A stretch of 64,000 nt of DNA from NCBI RefSeq assembly GCF_036323735.1, contig NC_086027.1:91024662-91088661 (forward strand), read 5' to 3'. Positions 48,081-60,871 of the stretch are shown here, piece after piece. Position 1 is the first letter of the stretch. Each line of letters begins with the position of its first letter. A model generated the notes under the pieces. The model ran no database searches and was not told the origin of the DNA. It was given only the letters and a program-made list of their open reading frames with translations. Both the position numbers and the translations under genes were made by a program. The stretch is from Rattus norvegicus. Taxonomy: Eukaryota > Chordata > Mammalia > Rodentia > Muridae.

Positions 48081-48699
48081 ATTAATGGGATAGAGACAGC
48101 ATGAATAAAATAGAACAGATATTAACATTTAGGACACCTTTTAAAGATATATGAATTCTCTGCTAGTTCTGCCAGTGTTCCTTTATTTATAAATACCTTT
48201 CAAAAATGATTGGCAGAATTGCAAGTTATATTATCACAATTAAAAGCTGGCATTCCTGTGACTTAATAAACAAAAGCATTAAGCATTTGTTCTCCTATAT
48301 ATGTAGCATATTAGATAAATTACATCCTTTGGCTTAAAGTGTTAAGTCTCAAGTAACAAATTCTACGAGGGAACAAAAGGCCTCTGTAGTAAAACAGGAA
48401 GGAGAAGTTAAATGTATAGGGGAGTGGAGCTTTCTGGACCATCTACCCCGACGCATCATCTCTATTTTTCTAGCTCTATTAGAACTTCAACAATACTTTG
48501 CCAAACTTCCAGCTGAGCCTGTTGTCCCAGGCCCCCGCCAATATTCTCCACCCTGGTTTCCTTCTGGCTGCCATTTGCTGGTGGATGGATGGAACCATTG
48601 AGCTGAATCTGAACGGAAAATCACTCAGAATTATCATCTCTAAGTAGCCTTTCATTTTACACTGTTATTTAATGTGTCTGTGCCATGGACATGTGTGTG

Positions 48700-48860
48700 G
48701 TGCACTTATGCTCCTGTGTGAGTGTGGAGATCTGAGGACAACTTGCAGGAACTCCTTCTCTCCTTCCATCACCTGGGTCCTGAGGTTTGAAGTCAGGTCA
48801 TCAGGCTCACTGACTCAACATGCAAGTAGGCTGGCTTCCATTGTTAAATGGCACTTTTCC
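48700..48860 (-). mobile_element. B3-type SINE (inverted)
   Basis: GAGTGTGGAGATCTGAGGAC, AACTTGCAGGAACTCCTTCT and AAGTCAGGTCATCAGGCTC are diagnostic. Confidence 0.8.
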
Positions 48861-48974
48861 CCAAGTAGGATTAAATAGTCCCCATTTTAAACATATAGTC
48901 TATAGGTTTCCTGTTCTCCTTACATGTTAATTTCCTATTCCATTCGATCTGGGATGTTGGAGATGCTAGGAATA

Positions 48975-49020
48975 TAAAGGTATAGGCATATATAGGTATA
49001 TAGGTATATATAGGTATAGG
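48975..49020. repeat. TATAGG-rich short tandem repeat
   Basis: Repeated AGGTATA and ATATAGG units. Confidence 0.8.
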
Positions 49021-49384
49021 AAGACAGCTCTGGAGAGAGTACACTGCAGGAAGCAGGAAGCAGGGCCATAGGGTGGGTCTACTCCAGTGCACTTTGTGTT
49101 CAGATCATTTTACCACATGTTCCCAGTATGCGGCCTGTAGCTTCAGGAAGAGTGTCTCACCACTGGACTGTAGTCTTGCTTTAATCTAATCTGCCCTTGC
49201 CATGCCATTTGGGATATGGATATTAATTCTGTGCATATTGGAAGTATGGGAGTTACTTGTTGATGATACAGAGGCCTAAAGAGAGGACATCATCTCAAGT
49301 CTCAAAAGAAACTTTGGTGTTTTGGACAGTGTTAGGATAATGACGATGGGGCTTCTGAAACTGAACTAAGTACAGTTTTGTGTC

Positions 49385-49590
49385 CAGTCCACCAATCCCC
49401 TATAGTAAGGTTATTAGAAGGTGGAGACTTTCTGGAGGGTGGCTATGTTCTGGGAGAGGAGCTCTCATAAATGGGGTTGTTAACACTTATAAAAGGGATT
49501 CCTAAGACTAGTGCCATCCCCCAGTCATGTGAGAACACAAAAAATATATGAAAAGGCAGGCTCACAGAGAGAGGCAATAAACCTTTGAAA
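49385..49590 (+). mobile_element. MaLR LTR fragment
   Basis: GGTTATTAGAAGGTGGAGAC, TTATAAAAGGGATTCCTAAG and CAGTCATGTGAGAACACA follow the MaLR order. Confidence 0.6.
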
Positions 49591-49993
49591 AGACAATTAT
49601 TACAGGAGAATGAAAGATAGGTTACAACAGTATCCTGGAGTCTCTATGGCAACTGAGCCTGTATCTTTATCAATGGCCTCTCTTCAATTTTCTTGAGGAA
49701 CTTCTCCCTGCCATATGGGGTCAAGCCTCAGCCAAACTCAGTAACATAATGTGCCTATAAAACCCATGTGTGGGAGACTCTTACACATTACCAAGGTCAG
49801 CCGCTAGCTTGCAATGCATCCTTGGCTCCTTAGAACATGGCCACCATTGGGAGACACTACTACTCAGAAGACATCACCTCAATGATGCTGGTCTTCTATT
49901 AGTCACAGCTGATTTTCTTGGTCCCAGCTAAAGATAAATCCATTATTCCAGTAAAATAAAGGCTTTATTTCCAAAGACTCTTAATTCAAATAT

Positions 49994-49996
<3 letters not shown>

Positions 49997-50051
<55 letters not shown>
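49997..50051 (+). repeat. (AC)27 microsatellite
   Basis: Uninterrupted. Confidence 0.97.
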
Positions 50052-50427
50052 ATGGTTCCCCTCTTTTTTCTTATCTTCTGTTCTCTTTATCTCTTTTCCC
50101 CTTCCTTCCTTGCTGTCCTTCCCGCTCCCCGCCCCCTCTCCCCTGTCTGTCTTTTTAGTTCTTGAACAAGTTTTGTCAGTTTGAATCTAAGACCTCGTTT
50201 AGTTTATTTACAACACATACCTTATGAACAGAAATTTATGCAGTTTCTTGTAATCTAAATTTCTGTAGAGCGGGTTGGGTGATATACCTAGTTCACGCCT
50301 CATTTGGGACATTTGTGTGTTTTTCTTTTTCCTTTTGGTAAATCAAATCTTATTTTTCAAAATCAGCTTTTAATTTTTGTTGATTTTTCCTCATCTTTTT
50401 CTGTGTATTAATTCATCATTTATGTTT

Positions 50428-50428
<1 letters not shown>

Positions 50429-50459
<31 letters not shown>

Positions 50460-50477
50460 GTTGTTGTTGTTGTTGTT
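50429..50477 (+). repeat. Compound (GT)n(TTG)n repeat
   Basis: GT to 50459, then TTG units. Confidence 0.95.
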
Positions 50478-51002
50478 CATTTTTAACTACTCTTAAAGGT
50501 AAGATATTGAGACTTATCTCCACGGCAGTGCTTTGAAGCAGCATTGTTAAAGAGTTTCAAAATCATTATTTTAGATGGAACTGGAAAATCTGTGTATTTC
50601 CTTCTCATCCAGTTAAAGCTGCTGTCTAATTTTCTTTACCTTTTAGCCATTACTTTCAATGGCTAAGTTTTTAAATTCCCAAAGGGATTTCTTTTGTTGC
50701 TTCCTAATTTAATCTCTTTGTTACCATCGAGGCTGCCCTGTATAATCCCATTCAGTTTAAATTTATTCACAATTGTTTTCTGACACACCATATGGGGCTA
50801 ACCTGGAGAACAATATCTTAAAATAGCTATAAATTCTGCTGTCATTAGGTAGCGTGGTCTGCATTTAACTATTTGATTTGAGTGTTTTTCTGCAGCTTCT
50901 ATATACTTAATGGTTTCCAGTCTAATTTCCTACACATTGTTAAGAGTATTTAAATATCAGACTTTTGTTGTCTGCTTCTGAATTCAATTCCTCTGACAAT
51001 CC

Positions 51003-51066
51003 CTGTTGTGCAGCTCAGGAGCCCTGTGCCTGCGGGGCAGGTGCTCTAACGTTTGGCTACACTAAA
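51003..51066 (-). mobile_element. Possible ID/tRNA-derived SINE fragment
   Basis: On the minus strand GTTAGAGCACCTGCCCCGCA then GGCACAGGGCTCCTGAGC resembles ID or its tRNA-Ala ancestor. Too degenerate for a tRNA gene. Confidence 0.35.
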
Positions 51067-52127
51067 CTTGCAATTCTGCCAATTTTAGCTTGGTTACTGG
51101 ATACATGGACGTTTATAGTTCTTGTCTCTTCTTAATGTTTTGGTTATCTTATCACTGTGAAATCTTTTTGTCACTACAAACCTCTTATTTTTTGTAAAGT
51201 CTATTTTCTATGGCCATTACAAGTCTCTTAGGGTTAGTGTGCATGTGTTATGTGCATGCATGTGTGTAGTCTACTGATAACTGTTGCTAATCTTATCATG
51301 ACACATGGTCTAATTTTGCCATTATAGTTCTCACAGCTGGAATCATTTTGTTTGAAAGCTGATCTACAAGAAGGATTATAGACATTCTTTATTCAACTTT
51401 ACCCATCTTTTGAAACAGTTCTGAGTGTAATACACTTGATTCATTAGAAGCTGTAAGAGATAAAAACAAACTCCTCCTTTACAAGGTAGTCCAGTTTTTT
51501 GTGCATGGTGCCGGCATCTCTCCTTCAGGCCGGATTCTGAATGGTGGGAATGTCTTCCTACCTTTCTGCTAGTTTCCACCCGATTGTGAAATGCACAAAG
51601 GAGGTAACCAAAACTCCAGTTTCAACACCAACACCACATTTTAGGAACATTAATTTGAGTTAAATGGCTAAGAATTGTTGCCTGTCCCTCAAGGCCTAGA
51701 TACAATTTAAAATGCATCTTTATATCACAAATATATTTCACATATTAAATGAAATATGCATAGTGATATCTTATCTGACAATTAAAATTATTATTTTACA
51801 AGTAATGTAACAGTAACATGCTTTTTAAAAATGTCAGAGGACTTATTCTGGCATTAAGTCTTTAGCATTTTTAAGCTTTGTTAACATGTAAGAATTCTAC
51901 TGACTGTCCCTCTATTAAAGTTTAGGCTAGGCTAGGAAATTTTACTCAGATAATGGGAACTCTTGATATTCTTGCATCTATTTTCAAAGTGGAGAGATTA
52001 CAGGTGTTTGCCATCATGCCTGGTGAGGTCATTAAAAAAAGAAAAAGGATTTTCCTCTGTCCTCTTAAATGTCAATGAAACATTTTATTCATATTTAAAA
52101 TAGGATAAAAATGTTTTTACTTCTTTT

Positions 52128-52262
52128 TTTTTTTTGAGACAGAATCATAGCGACTAAGCATGTCTTGAAGTTATATAGTTGAGGCTGTCCTCGAACTCCT
52201 GATCTTCCTGGCTCTACCTTCAGACTTTTGGGTTTATTACCATCACGTCCTGTTCCCTAAGT
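52128..52262 (-). mobile_element. B1 SINE (inverted)
   Basis: TTTGAGACAGAATCATAGCG, GAGGCTGTCCTCGAACTCCT and GATCTTCCTGGCTCTACC. Confidence 0.7.
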
Positions 52263-52701
52263 ACGTTCCTAAGCCCTATCCATTTACAATTGCATGTTTT
52301 CTTGATTACTGATTTGAGACTTGATTTGTTTCTTTTAAAGCCACCTCTGCATTTAATGACTTATAGCAATAACAAAAACAGTTTAAGTTTAGAAAGGTGT
52401 AGAGAGCGGCAGGAATACAAAACAAGAGTGTATTAATAGAATGGATGCCTAGGATTGGTCAGAAGAAGAGACAGGGAGGCCTCTCCTTTTGAGAAGTTGC
52501 ACTTACTTTTTTCTTCCTAAGGAGATATATTTCTACATGCAATTTCGTTCCTCTACTCACTGGGGCTTCCATTTCCAGGAATGTAGTTTCTCAATGTCAG
52601 TCTTGAACCTACATACCCCCCCCCCTTTTTTTTGTGCCTGAAAGGGGTTAAAATTATAAGAGTTCATCCTTGAATTTACTAAGAATTTTGTCACTTGAAA
52701 T

Positions 52702-52809
<108 letters not shown>

Positions 52810-53499
52810 CCTAATAATGGGCCAATTTTTCACTTAAATTCCAACTCCAAGGGAAAAATTTCTAGGAAGAGTTCTTCTGTTATACAATAGAAGATAAACT
52901 TTTGGGACTGGTAAGTTTTTAATATGCTAACTGAACTGGCTACTAAGCCTTTTGGTAAATATATCTGCACCTTTGGTAAATATTCATGCCTTGAAATATT
53001 GGAGCTTTCCTCTAATTACTAGAAAAAAAAAATCATGCCACATTTACTTGTAGGACATAGATGTAGCATTGCTTTTAGTAGAAGCTGCCCAGGAAACTTG
53101 TTCCACACTAGAAGCAGAAATTTGCACCAAATGACCGAAGACTCAAATACCTTATATCTCAAACCCTTAAAGCAGTAAACAGACTATGCAGTGTGGCCTC
53201 GGGTTTGCGCTTGGGGACTGAAATGTATACCGTGGCCTTGTTTCGCCGGCCTACTTTCTGGAATAAGCAGCTCTCTTGAGGCCCATTGGGAACAGCTACT
53301 GTCTCCCTAGTCCATTTCATAGACAGCACTGGACCGGGAAGAAACTTTCGCCTTGAGGAAGCTGGCCATAAGCAACTCATGTGCTGTGCGTGTGGTAAGT
53401 GGTCATTAGTTATTTATGGTGGTAAAAGTACACTGACATGGTTGCTGAGGGTTGAGCAAGATGATGAGCGCTATGTATTAGTCAGAGGAACCGGTGAAA

Positions 53500-53930
53500 G
53501 GACGTACGTAGCACCGAGCATGCGCAGACTGCAGCACTTCTTTTCCCTAGGTCACCGGAAGTGGAGCCTGCGGAGTCGGCGTCCGTGCGGGAAGTCGAGT
53601 CTCCCGATTCGGTGTCCGGACGTGGTGACGCACGAGCGCGGGAGTACGTGAGGACGCTAGCGGGTCTTAGAGAGAGTGAGTTTCCGCGTCTCTTCAGCCG
53701 AGTTTGTGGCGTCGCTTATGTGTGGTGTCTTCCCGGGACCGCAGTCGGAGGGACCGGGGCTGAGATCCCGGCTGGTGCGGGCCGGCCGGAAGCGCTACTT
53801 TGGGGCCAGCTAGGGTCCGCCCAGCGGAAGCGCAACTTCAGGACCGGGCGGAGGAGCCGGCCGGGTCTGGGTCTTCTTATCTCCTCCGGCGGGGATGGGC
53901 TTGCAGGGGCAGCCTGACCCGTACCGCATC
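53500..53930 (+). promoter_or_regulatory. Rhbdd1: CpG-island promoter, probably of Rhbdd1
   Basis: A sharp CpG-rich island flanked by AT-rich repeat-bearing DNA. It holds an NRF1-like GCATGCGCAG at 53518-53527, a strong ETS/GABP site ACCGGAAGTG at 53554-53563, and no TATA box. In mammals RHBDD1 lies next to IRS1 on the opposite strand with its 5' end facing the IRS1 5' end, which fits a plus-strand promoter here. No coding exon confirms the name. Confidence 0.65.
53564..53675 (+). other. Rhbdd1: Putative noncoding first exon of Rhbdd1
   Basis: Just downstream of the ETS motif, the sequence runs into AGAGA|GTGAGT, a strong splice donor with GT at 53676-53677. RHBDD1 is an ER-membrane rhomboid protease acting on ubiquitinated substrates; its early exon is expected to be untranslated. 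The 5' boundary is a guess based on the ETS-to-TSS distance in this promoter class. A weaker donor-like site (TAC|GTGAGG) lies near 53647. Confidence 0.45.
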
Positions 53931-54333
53931 CCGGGCTCATGGAGGGCTTGGCTGCCCCGACAGGCTTTTGATAGAGTCCTCTGACTTGAGGAAGTTGGAA
54001 GAGAAGTTGCATCAGCCACAGAGCTTGCAGTGGCAGGTGGATGGAAGGGGCGGCCACTTCTATCTCAACACGCAGACCCACACAAACCTATAAGGCTGTA
54101 CCACATAATAGAAGACAGACATGCTCCTGAGGGACTTCAGCTCATTTCTGTCTACACAAAATACTTGTATCGTATGCCTTTCAGTCTTTCCAAAACAGGC
54201 ATTATTTAAAAAAAGACTAATATCACATTATTGCACGCCTAAGATTCAGTTGTCAGGCTCTTTTAAAAGTCCCTTTCAGTAGCTTCATGACACCCAGGGG
54301 TTTGGGGGCGGAGGGAGGGGGTGTGGCGCCAAG

Positions 54334-54354
54334 TTTTTTTTTTTTTTTTTTTTT
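54334..54354 (+). repeat. T21 homopolymer
   Basis: Twenty-one T. Confidence 0.95.
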
Positions 54355-54835
54355 ACCCCCTCTACTTTTTGTCCCATCGTCCAAACCTCATTTACCTTCT
54401 AGTGTTCTGGCACATTCCAGGAGAGCAGGTGCTCCCGCCTTGGTCCTGGATTTTCTCCCCATCAGCAGCATCTTCTGAGGTGCTGAGTTCCACGAATAAC
54501 AACATAGAAAGCACTCACTTGTTAAGGAATTATAGATAATGAGGTTTGAGTTCCTAGATAGGGAATCTTGGCCAAATCATTTAACTGTGACTTCGTAGAG
54601 CTAAGTGTTAACCTGTGAAAACCAGCGGGTAGCACTAACCCATACAAAACACGCAAAGGTCAGGCATTACTAAGTTAATAGACCTGCATGATGAAAGCAC
54701 ACAGGTCGAGGAGGAAGGACAAATTGTAGAGTCAGAGAGCAGTTGGAGTGTATGGCTTTTGTGACTGCTGCAAAGACTTTTATCCCAGTTACTTCAGATT
54801 AGTGAAAATTTAGATATAGGATAACTTTTTTAGCA

Positions 54836-54968
54836 GTATATGGTGGCTCATACCTATAACTCCAATAATGCTCAGGAGGCTGAGGCAGGAAAAATCACAA
54901 GTTGGAGGTCAGCCTGAGATACTTAATGAGACCCTATGCAAATAACCAAAACAAAACGAGAAAGTTAC
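54836..54968 (+). mobile_element. B1-related SINE
   Basis: TATGGTGGCTCATACCTATA, CAGGAGGCTGAGGCAGGAAA and GAGGTCAGCCTGAGATAC, with a CAAAA tail. Confidence 0.78.
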
Positions 54969-57584
54969 TACAGTAGGTCCGGCCACTAATTTTATTTACA
55001 TTGTAGTATTTTAGAAAATGAACTGTGCTGAGGTAAAGTTCTTTGGCCTTTTCATTTCTTCAGCTTAGCTATACCTAAGTTTGGCCCATAGCTTGGTAAA
55101 GGCCAGAGCAGAGTTGAAAAGAAGCATAGAGGTGCGGCTAGTACCCCACAGCCAATGGCAACACTGTTTCTATCTGTATCTGTCATCCTCATATGTCTAG
55201 AGCTCCATCTTAACAAAGAAGGTCTCATGTCCGTTTGGAGGGCCACAGCTAAGTGGACAGGCTCCCCAACTGGCTGATTTTGTTTTCTTTTCAAATTGCT
55301 AAATGGAGCATTTTCTAAGAACTATTCCTTTCTCCAAGGTGCTGCCCAAGGTTCATTACAGTTGAAAAGGGTCAGTGATTAACCAGGGCCTGTGTACCAC
55401 ATAGCTTTGACTAAAGAGCACTGGTGCCAAGGTCATGCTGAGACTCCAGGATATTATGGGGAGTACACTGCCATGTAAATATGTCATTTGTGATACCTAT
55501 TTCTATCAGTAATAGTTAACCTTACTACCAAAGTGATACTGTCCCGTCATGAAGTGATTGTTTTTCAAAGGCTCCAAATGTTTTGTTATTTTCTGTGTAA
55601 GAAGGATGTATAGCTGTGGTTCTGAGTCAGGCAAGCCCTGTTTGAATTCTGCCTCCCTCTGTGCATGGATTATGCCCTGTAGAGAAATTAGCATCCTTCC
55701 AGTCTCCTGTAAAGTATTGGCTACCTAAGTTAGTAATGTAACTATTATTTGTCACTACATTATATGTTAGGTAGTGTCTCTTTTTGAAAGGGGAAGAAAT
55801 AATATTTATCAATTTTATTCTGACTGCCCTGTTAATTTCCACCTTTTACATACGAGGTGGTCTTATTTTGTGCTCACTGCTTTTTAAGCGACAAAGATGC
55901 TGAGCCAAAGCTTTCCTAATTTGTGAGAGAAAGCAAACACTTGGAGAAAATTGCAGCTCAGCTTGCTAGCAAAACATTAGTTATTTCATAATCAGTGATT
56001 TCTAGACATTGTCTTTATAGTTTCCAGATTAGAGCTAATTAACTTCAAAATGTCTTTGATTATCCTATAGCCAATTTCATTTGATACAGTCAGCTCTGTC
56101 ATGTGATGCTGTTACATTACAGAAGACGATAGCTCTGTAAATAAATGCACAAAAATGTCATTAATCCTGAAGTAATTTTTTCAATACATATGCTTTACAA
56201 TAGAACACTAGCGTGTTCTACTTTTTAAAAATGTCAATGTTCTTATATATTTTCATGGTTTTACATTTAGCTATGAGTATATGAATGAAATATGCTTAAA
56301 GACATTCATGGTAGACCTTACTTTTGTTTACTTTGTAGTGTATTATATGAGGGTAGGGAACCAAATATAAAAGAATTATATATTTATGCACATCTACATT
56401 AAAATTACTGTGAAAAGACATTAAAACCTCAAAGCTATTCTTTAATGGTGCCACTCTCGCATCTAAGCAGTGATTCTCAGCTTTTTGTTTACTTACTTTG
56501 TTTTAAGTTGGAGCATGTTAAGCAGAAATTACCCAGAAGGTTCAAGAGCTTAGAGGCTTTAAGACATTGGAGTGCACAGGCTCCTGATCCAGAATGTGTC
56601 CAGAGAAGTGAAATGCTGAGGGTCTGTGTGTGACTCACTGTCAGAGGCAGAGCTCCGAGCATGAGCTGTACCAAAAACTATGATGTTAGGAATCCAGGTA
56701 CTCAGGATGCTCTGCCCTGCGGAGTTCCTAGCTTTGTCTCTGGGTTAAGCGTATGTCTGGGTTCTCAGACAGAGTCAGGGTGATTATTAAAAACAAAACA
56801 AAACAAAAGACTCCCAAACAAATACAGTCTTCAATCTGTCCCATATTTTATAAAAATGGGGCTCTGTGCAGAAAAATAACAACAAACCCTACAGCTTTTT
56901 AAAAGTCCCTGGCACTGTGACAGCTGAAGGACTAGTAAAGCTACTTAGTATTTCAACTGTTGTTTAGCAGCGTAAGTGACTGAGGAGGAGAAACAAGGCT
57001 TCAAGAGAAGTATACAAAGTATACAAAAGAAGTGTACTTGTGTGTACAATCCATGGTGGTTTGTGTTGTGTGATAGCATCTGGTTTTCATTCAGATGGCA
57101 GAGTAGTTTCTTTGTATATGTGGGTTTCTTTTTAACTTAATTTAATAATGGCGCCTCAGAAAAATAATTTCAAATCTAACCATTTGTTAGCTTGTTATTA
57201 GTGGTAGTAGTAGTAATCCTGCCATTTTCACACATCCAGGGAGTTTTCCTGGTGACAGCTGGAGAGTGGGGGAGGGGAGTCACTTTCAATCAAGCAGCTG
57301 CTCCTTGCAGCATCATGGTGATGATATTTCAAAGCTGGTGGATAATTCCGGCTGTATTCAGAAAAGCAAATGTGTCATATTTCTGAGGTGCAATAGATAG
57401 TGTGCAGGAGCCCTCTGGGACCCAGATGATAGCCAACTGACAGTGTGTGCATCCAGGCCTGCATGTCGGTATTATTTACCATCTAGCTTCTTGGGCGTTG
57501 TTACATGCATGTCATAATTACAAAGCAATAAAGTCCAGTTCCATGGGGAGGAAGGGAAAATGAAAACCGAATTTCAGCGGTGCA

Positions 57585-57685
57585 CTACATGCTTTTATGT
57601 GCTCTGCTCTTTTATCCATTCTTCTTCACAGCTTAGGAAGCAAGTGTGATTTCCTTTGTCGCCCAGCAAGACTGAGGATGTGGTC
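57585..57685 (-). mobile_element. Possible MIR fragment (inverted)
   Basis: TTTATGTGCTCTGCTC...TTCTTCACAGCTTAGGAAGC loosely fits the reverse MIR. Weak. Confidence 0.3.
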
Positions 57686-60251
57686 TATCCCAGGCAACAA
57701 GCCATATTTGACTCCTTCCAACTAACTTCAGGGATCCTACACCATCCGTTGTTTCCCCGCGGTGCTAAGTGACATACTTCTCATCCAGAGTCGCAGTATT
57801 AGGACAGCAGCAAATGAAATTTCTGTACCTATTGCAGTGACCTCAGTCTTATAAGTAATATGTACTGTCCATGTGTGTTGTAGCTATGCATATTCCTGTT
57901 TGGGTCCCCCACCTCCCGAACAAATTATTTTGGGCAACACTCAAACTTGGACACCTTCTTTCATGTTGCTGGTAGCGGCGACTATAATTTGGGGTGTTGT
58001 AATGAATGAGTTGTGGTTCCAGATTTTAGCAACTGTAAAAAGGCTGCCACAGAGCCTCTTTCCCATAACCACCCTAATTCCCATCAAGGCATGCTAATTT
58101 TGTATGAAGAAGGGGCCACTTAGGCTTCTCAATTTTCATCCTGAAAAGAAGTCCTTTACTTTTTGTGAGATGCTGTTTTGGTGAGTCTGGGAGTCATTTC
58201 ACCTTCTTCCTCATTGCCTGAGGACAATGCTTATCCCAGTGTCTCGTTGCCATAGAGACCCTAAAGCTTGTTTTGCTCTTTCCTCTGCAAGCACACACGC
58301 TTCTGTGTAGTTAGAAGCAGTTCCTCATGTGCCAGGGCTTCTGTTGATTGCTTTGCTTTTCGAGGGTGTAGCTTTCTGGAAGGACTAGCATGTTGAACAG
58401 TGTAGGTTGACACAGTCAAGTTCTTCGTACAGTTTCAGACACATACCCCGACCCCAGGCTCAAGATTAGAGAAGTGCTTTTGTTAATGTTTGGGTGAAGG
58501 GAGACGTGAATGGGTGAATCTCTGGAAAGTGCCCAGGCCCTTCCTGAAGCCCACTAGACTGAAACCCTACTTCTCTGCTTTTTTAGTGGATGAGTGCAGA
58601 TGTTTGCCCTGAAGTGGTAGGTAGACCTTTGTATCCAGTGACGCTTCATTGATGTATGTATTCTGGACTTATTTTCCGTGAAGAACAGAGACACAGAGAT
58701 GCAGTAAAAAACCACTTCGGTAATTACTAATACTCATTCTGTAAAAACATTACCTTGGTATAAATCGACACATAAGTAAAGGCCAACTGAGTCCCTCTGT
58801 TTTTTTCCTTTTAAGACTACATCTGTCATTCAGTACTCAACAAGCGTGACCATTTAAGATGACTTCATGCAGAAGTTGTTTTTGCTCGCATCCTTCGTCC
58901 TGTGCTCCTCTGTCTCTAAGAACAGCATGCTGGCAAGAGACTGTTTAGAAACAGCCTGTAGGATCTCCATGTCCTAGTTCTCTTATGGGCTAGAGCCTTT
59001 GTCAGTCTAAAGGACATGGCAATGTTTGAAATAAACTCCAACTTGCCTGTGAACACTTTTGTAAATGTGTGGTGTTATGGGTTGATGTCTTTGCAAACGG
59101 AAGCAAACTTACCTAATTTATATGATCCAAGTAATTTAAAGACAAGAAACTTACTGGGAGCTACGTGGATGAGCCCAGATACAATAGAAAATCCAAATGG
59201 CCTTGCCTCAGTAACGGTCATTGAGAAGGGAAGCTCTCTGGGTTTGCATGTTCTTGGCCACCTCGATGAGCTCCTTCAAGTGACTGTTGTGTCAATCCCA
59301 GTGTCATTAGTGCTAGTTTCTCTGTTCAGGCTCTAAGTTCCAGGGCAGAGTTGTTAGTCCACATTTGCATTTCTTCACCCTTGAGAGTCTATCTTATTTC
59401 CCCAAGATCATACTAGATGGGGGTGGGCCACAGATTCTTGTGAGAAAAAGAATGAGGTATTTATGCTAGATAGGAAAAAATCCCCAACCTGCCCCAGTCA
59501 CAGGTAATTTACAGATGTTTGGGGTTCTTTGCAGGACTGTACCCCATCTTTGAAGTATGACTGCTTTTCCCACTTGACTAATTTTTGTACAGAGCAGATT
59601 CGGTTCCATAAATAATTCAGCAGAAGTTCATGTACAGATGAAATGAGGGGTGGCAGTGGTGGGCAGCACTTTTCCCTCTGACTTGGGATAGACAAAGAGA
59701 TCTGGTCAGAGCAAAGATGAGAGTTGAAGTCCTTAAATCCTCTCAAAGGGCATGATCATGGTATGCTTGCATTTTGGTCCCCATGCAGACCCTGGTTTAA
59801 AACCTGCGGCTGCAGGGCTGTCAGTGGGGAAACTTTAATGAGCTCTCATTACGCTAAAACTTGCGGTCTGTGCGAGGAAGAACTGGCTTATGATTGATAC
59901 CGGAAATCATAAGTGGCGACAGGGCAGAAGTGAAGTTGGCGAGAATTCACCCAGAGTTGTGGAACAAAATTGAGGATTATATGCAAAATCTAGTAGCTTC
60001 GCTTTTTCAGTCACGTTTCATGTGTAAACATAGTCTGATCACTAATGTTGAGTGGATGGCACTTCTTAAAGGACAGGGAGATTTTGTTAGCTGACATGAG
60101 ATTTTTTTTTCTTTTAATCTCTATAAATGAAGAGTCATTAAATTCTCACAGTATTGGCTAGCCTTGACAAAAAGTGGTTTGAGATTTTATTATACATTTT
60201 ATAACTATATATAATTATATAATTTATATATTTTAACGAAAAATTAATTAT

Positions 60252-60440
60252 GGGGCCAGTGAGGCATCTCAGTGGGTGAAGATGTTCGCCATGAAAGCCT
60301 GGTGACCTGAGGTCAGTCCTAGGGGCCCATGTCCCAGGTAGGAGGAGAGAAAAACCAACTGCATAAAGTTGTCCTTTAATGTCCGCGTGAAGACTGTGGC
60401 ACATGCTCTTCCTCCTCGACACCTTTATGCACACCACAGT
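60252..60440 (+). mobile_element. B3-type SINE
   Basis: GGGGCCAGTGAGGCATCTCA head, GGTGACCTGAGGTCAGTCC and GTTGTCCTTTAATGTCC. Confidence 0.78.
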
Positions 60441-60807
60441 GATGGAAATTCTGCTTTCACACGCCTTTCATGTACGTACGGTACTGTTTAAAAGGTGTGT
60501 GTATAATTGCATCACATGATACAGTTTAAAACTGGGGGATAGGATTCTTAGAAAACTTTAGTCACCATCTTATAAAAACACTCAGTATTTCCAACCTTTT
60601 TCTTACAATCTCCTAGTTTATTTATGTACAGAAACCACCGTCACTTCTCAAATGAGGATTGCGTGCTGTGTGTTCGATACCTCATGTGGACTTTACCAAA
60701 TCAAATGAGCCTGTGTTACCTGTTACAGGGGAAAACCTGACAATTTTCTCAAGGCCAGTTGGTCAGTGTGTTGTGGAATTCCTTCTGAGGACCGTGCCCT
60801 TAACTGT

Positions 60808-60871
60808 ACTGCCCTGCGCTGCCCCGCACTGCCCCGCACTGCCCTGCCCTGCCCTGCCCTGCCCTTCCCTG
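60808..60871 (+). repeat. (CTGCC)n pentanucleotide repeat
   Basis: CTGCC and CTGCCCCGCA variants in tandem. Confidence 0.9.

Larger units (their letters stand above)
50330..51330 (-). mobile_element. Old L1 ORF2 fragment (inverted, degraded)
   Basis: T-rich text such as GTATAATCCCATTCAGTTTA, TTTTCTGACACACCATATGG and TGCAGCTTCTATATACTTAA tracks the reverse complement of L1 ORF2. No intact reading frame. A GT/TTG repeat interrupts it. Confidence 0.55.

Noticed and set aside
59016..59336. 106-codon plus-strand ORF with ordinary composition
   Set aside because: No recognisable family, no poly(A) tail or duplication suggesting a processed pseudogene, and no splice context. The 80-codon frame at 55052-55294 (-) was rejected for the same reason.
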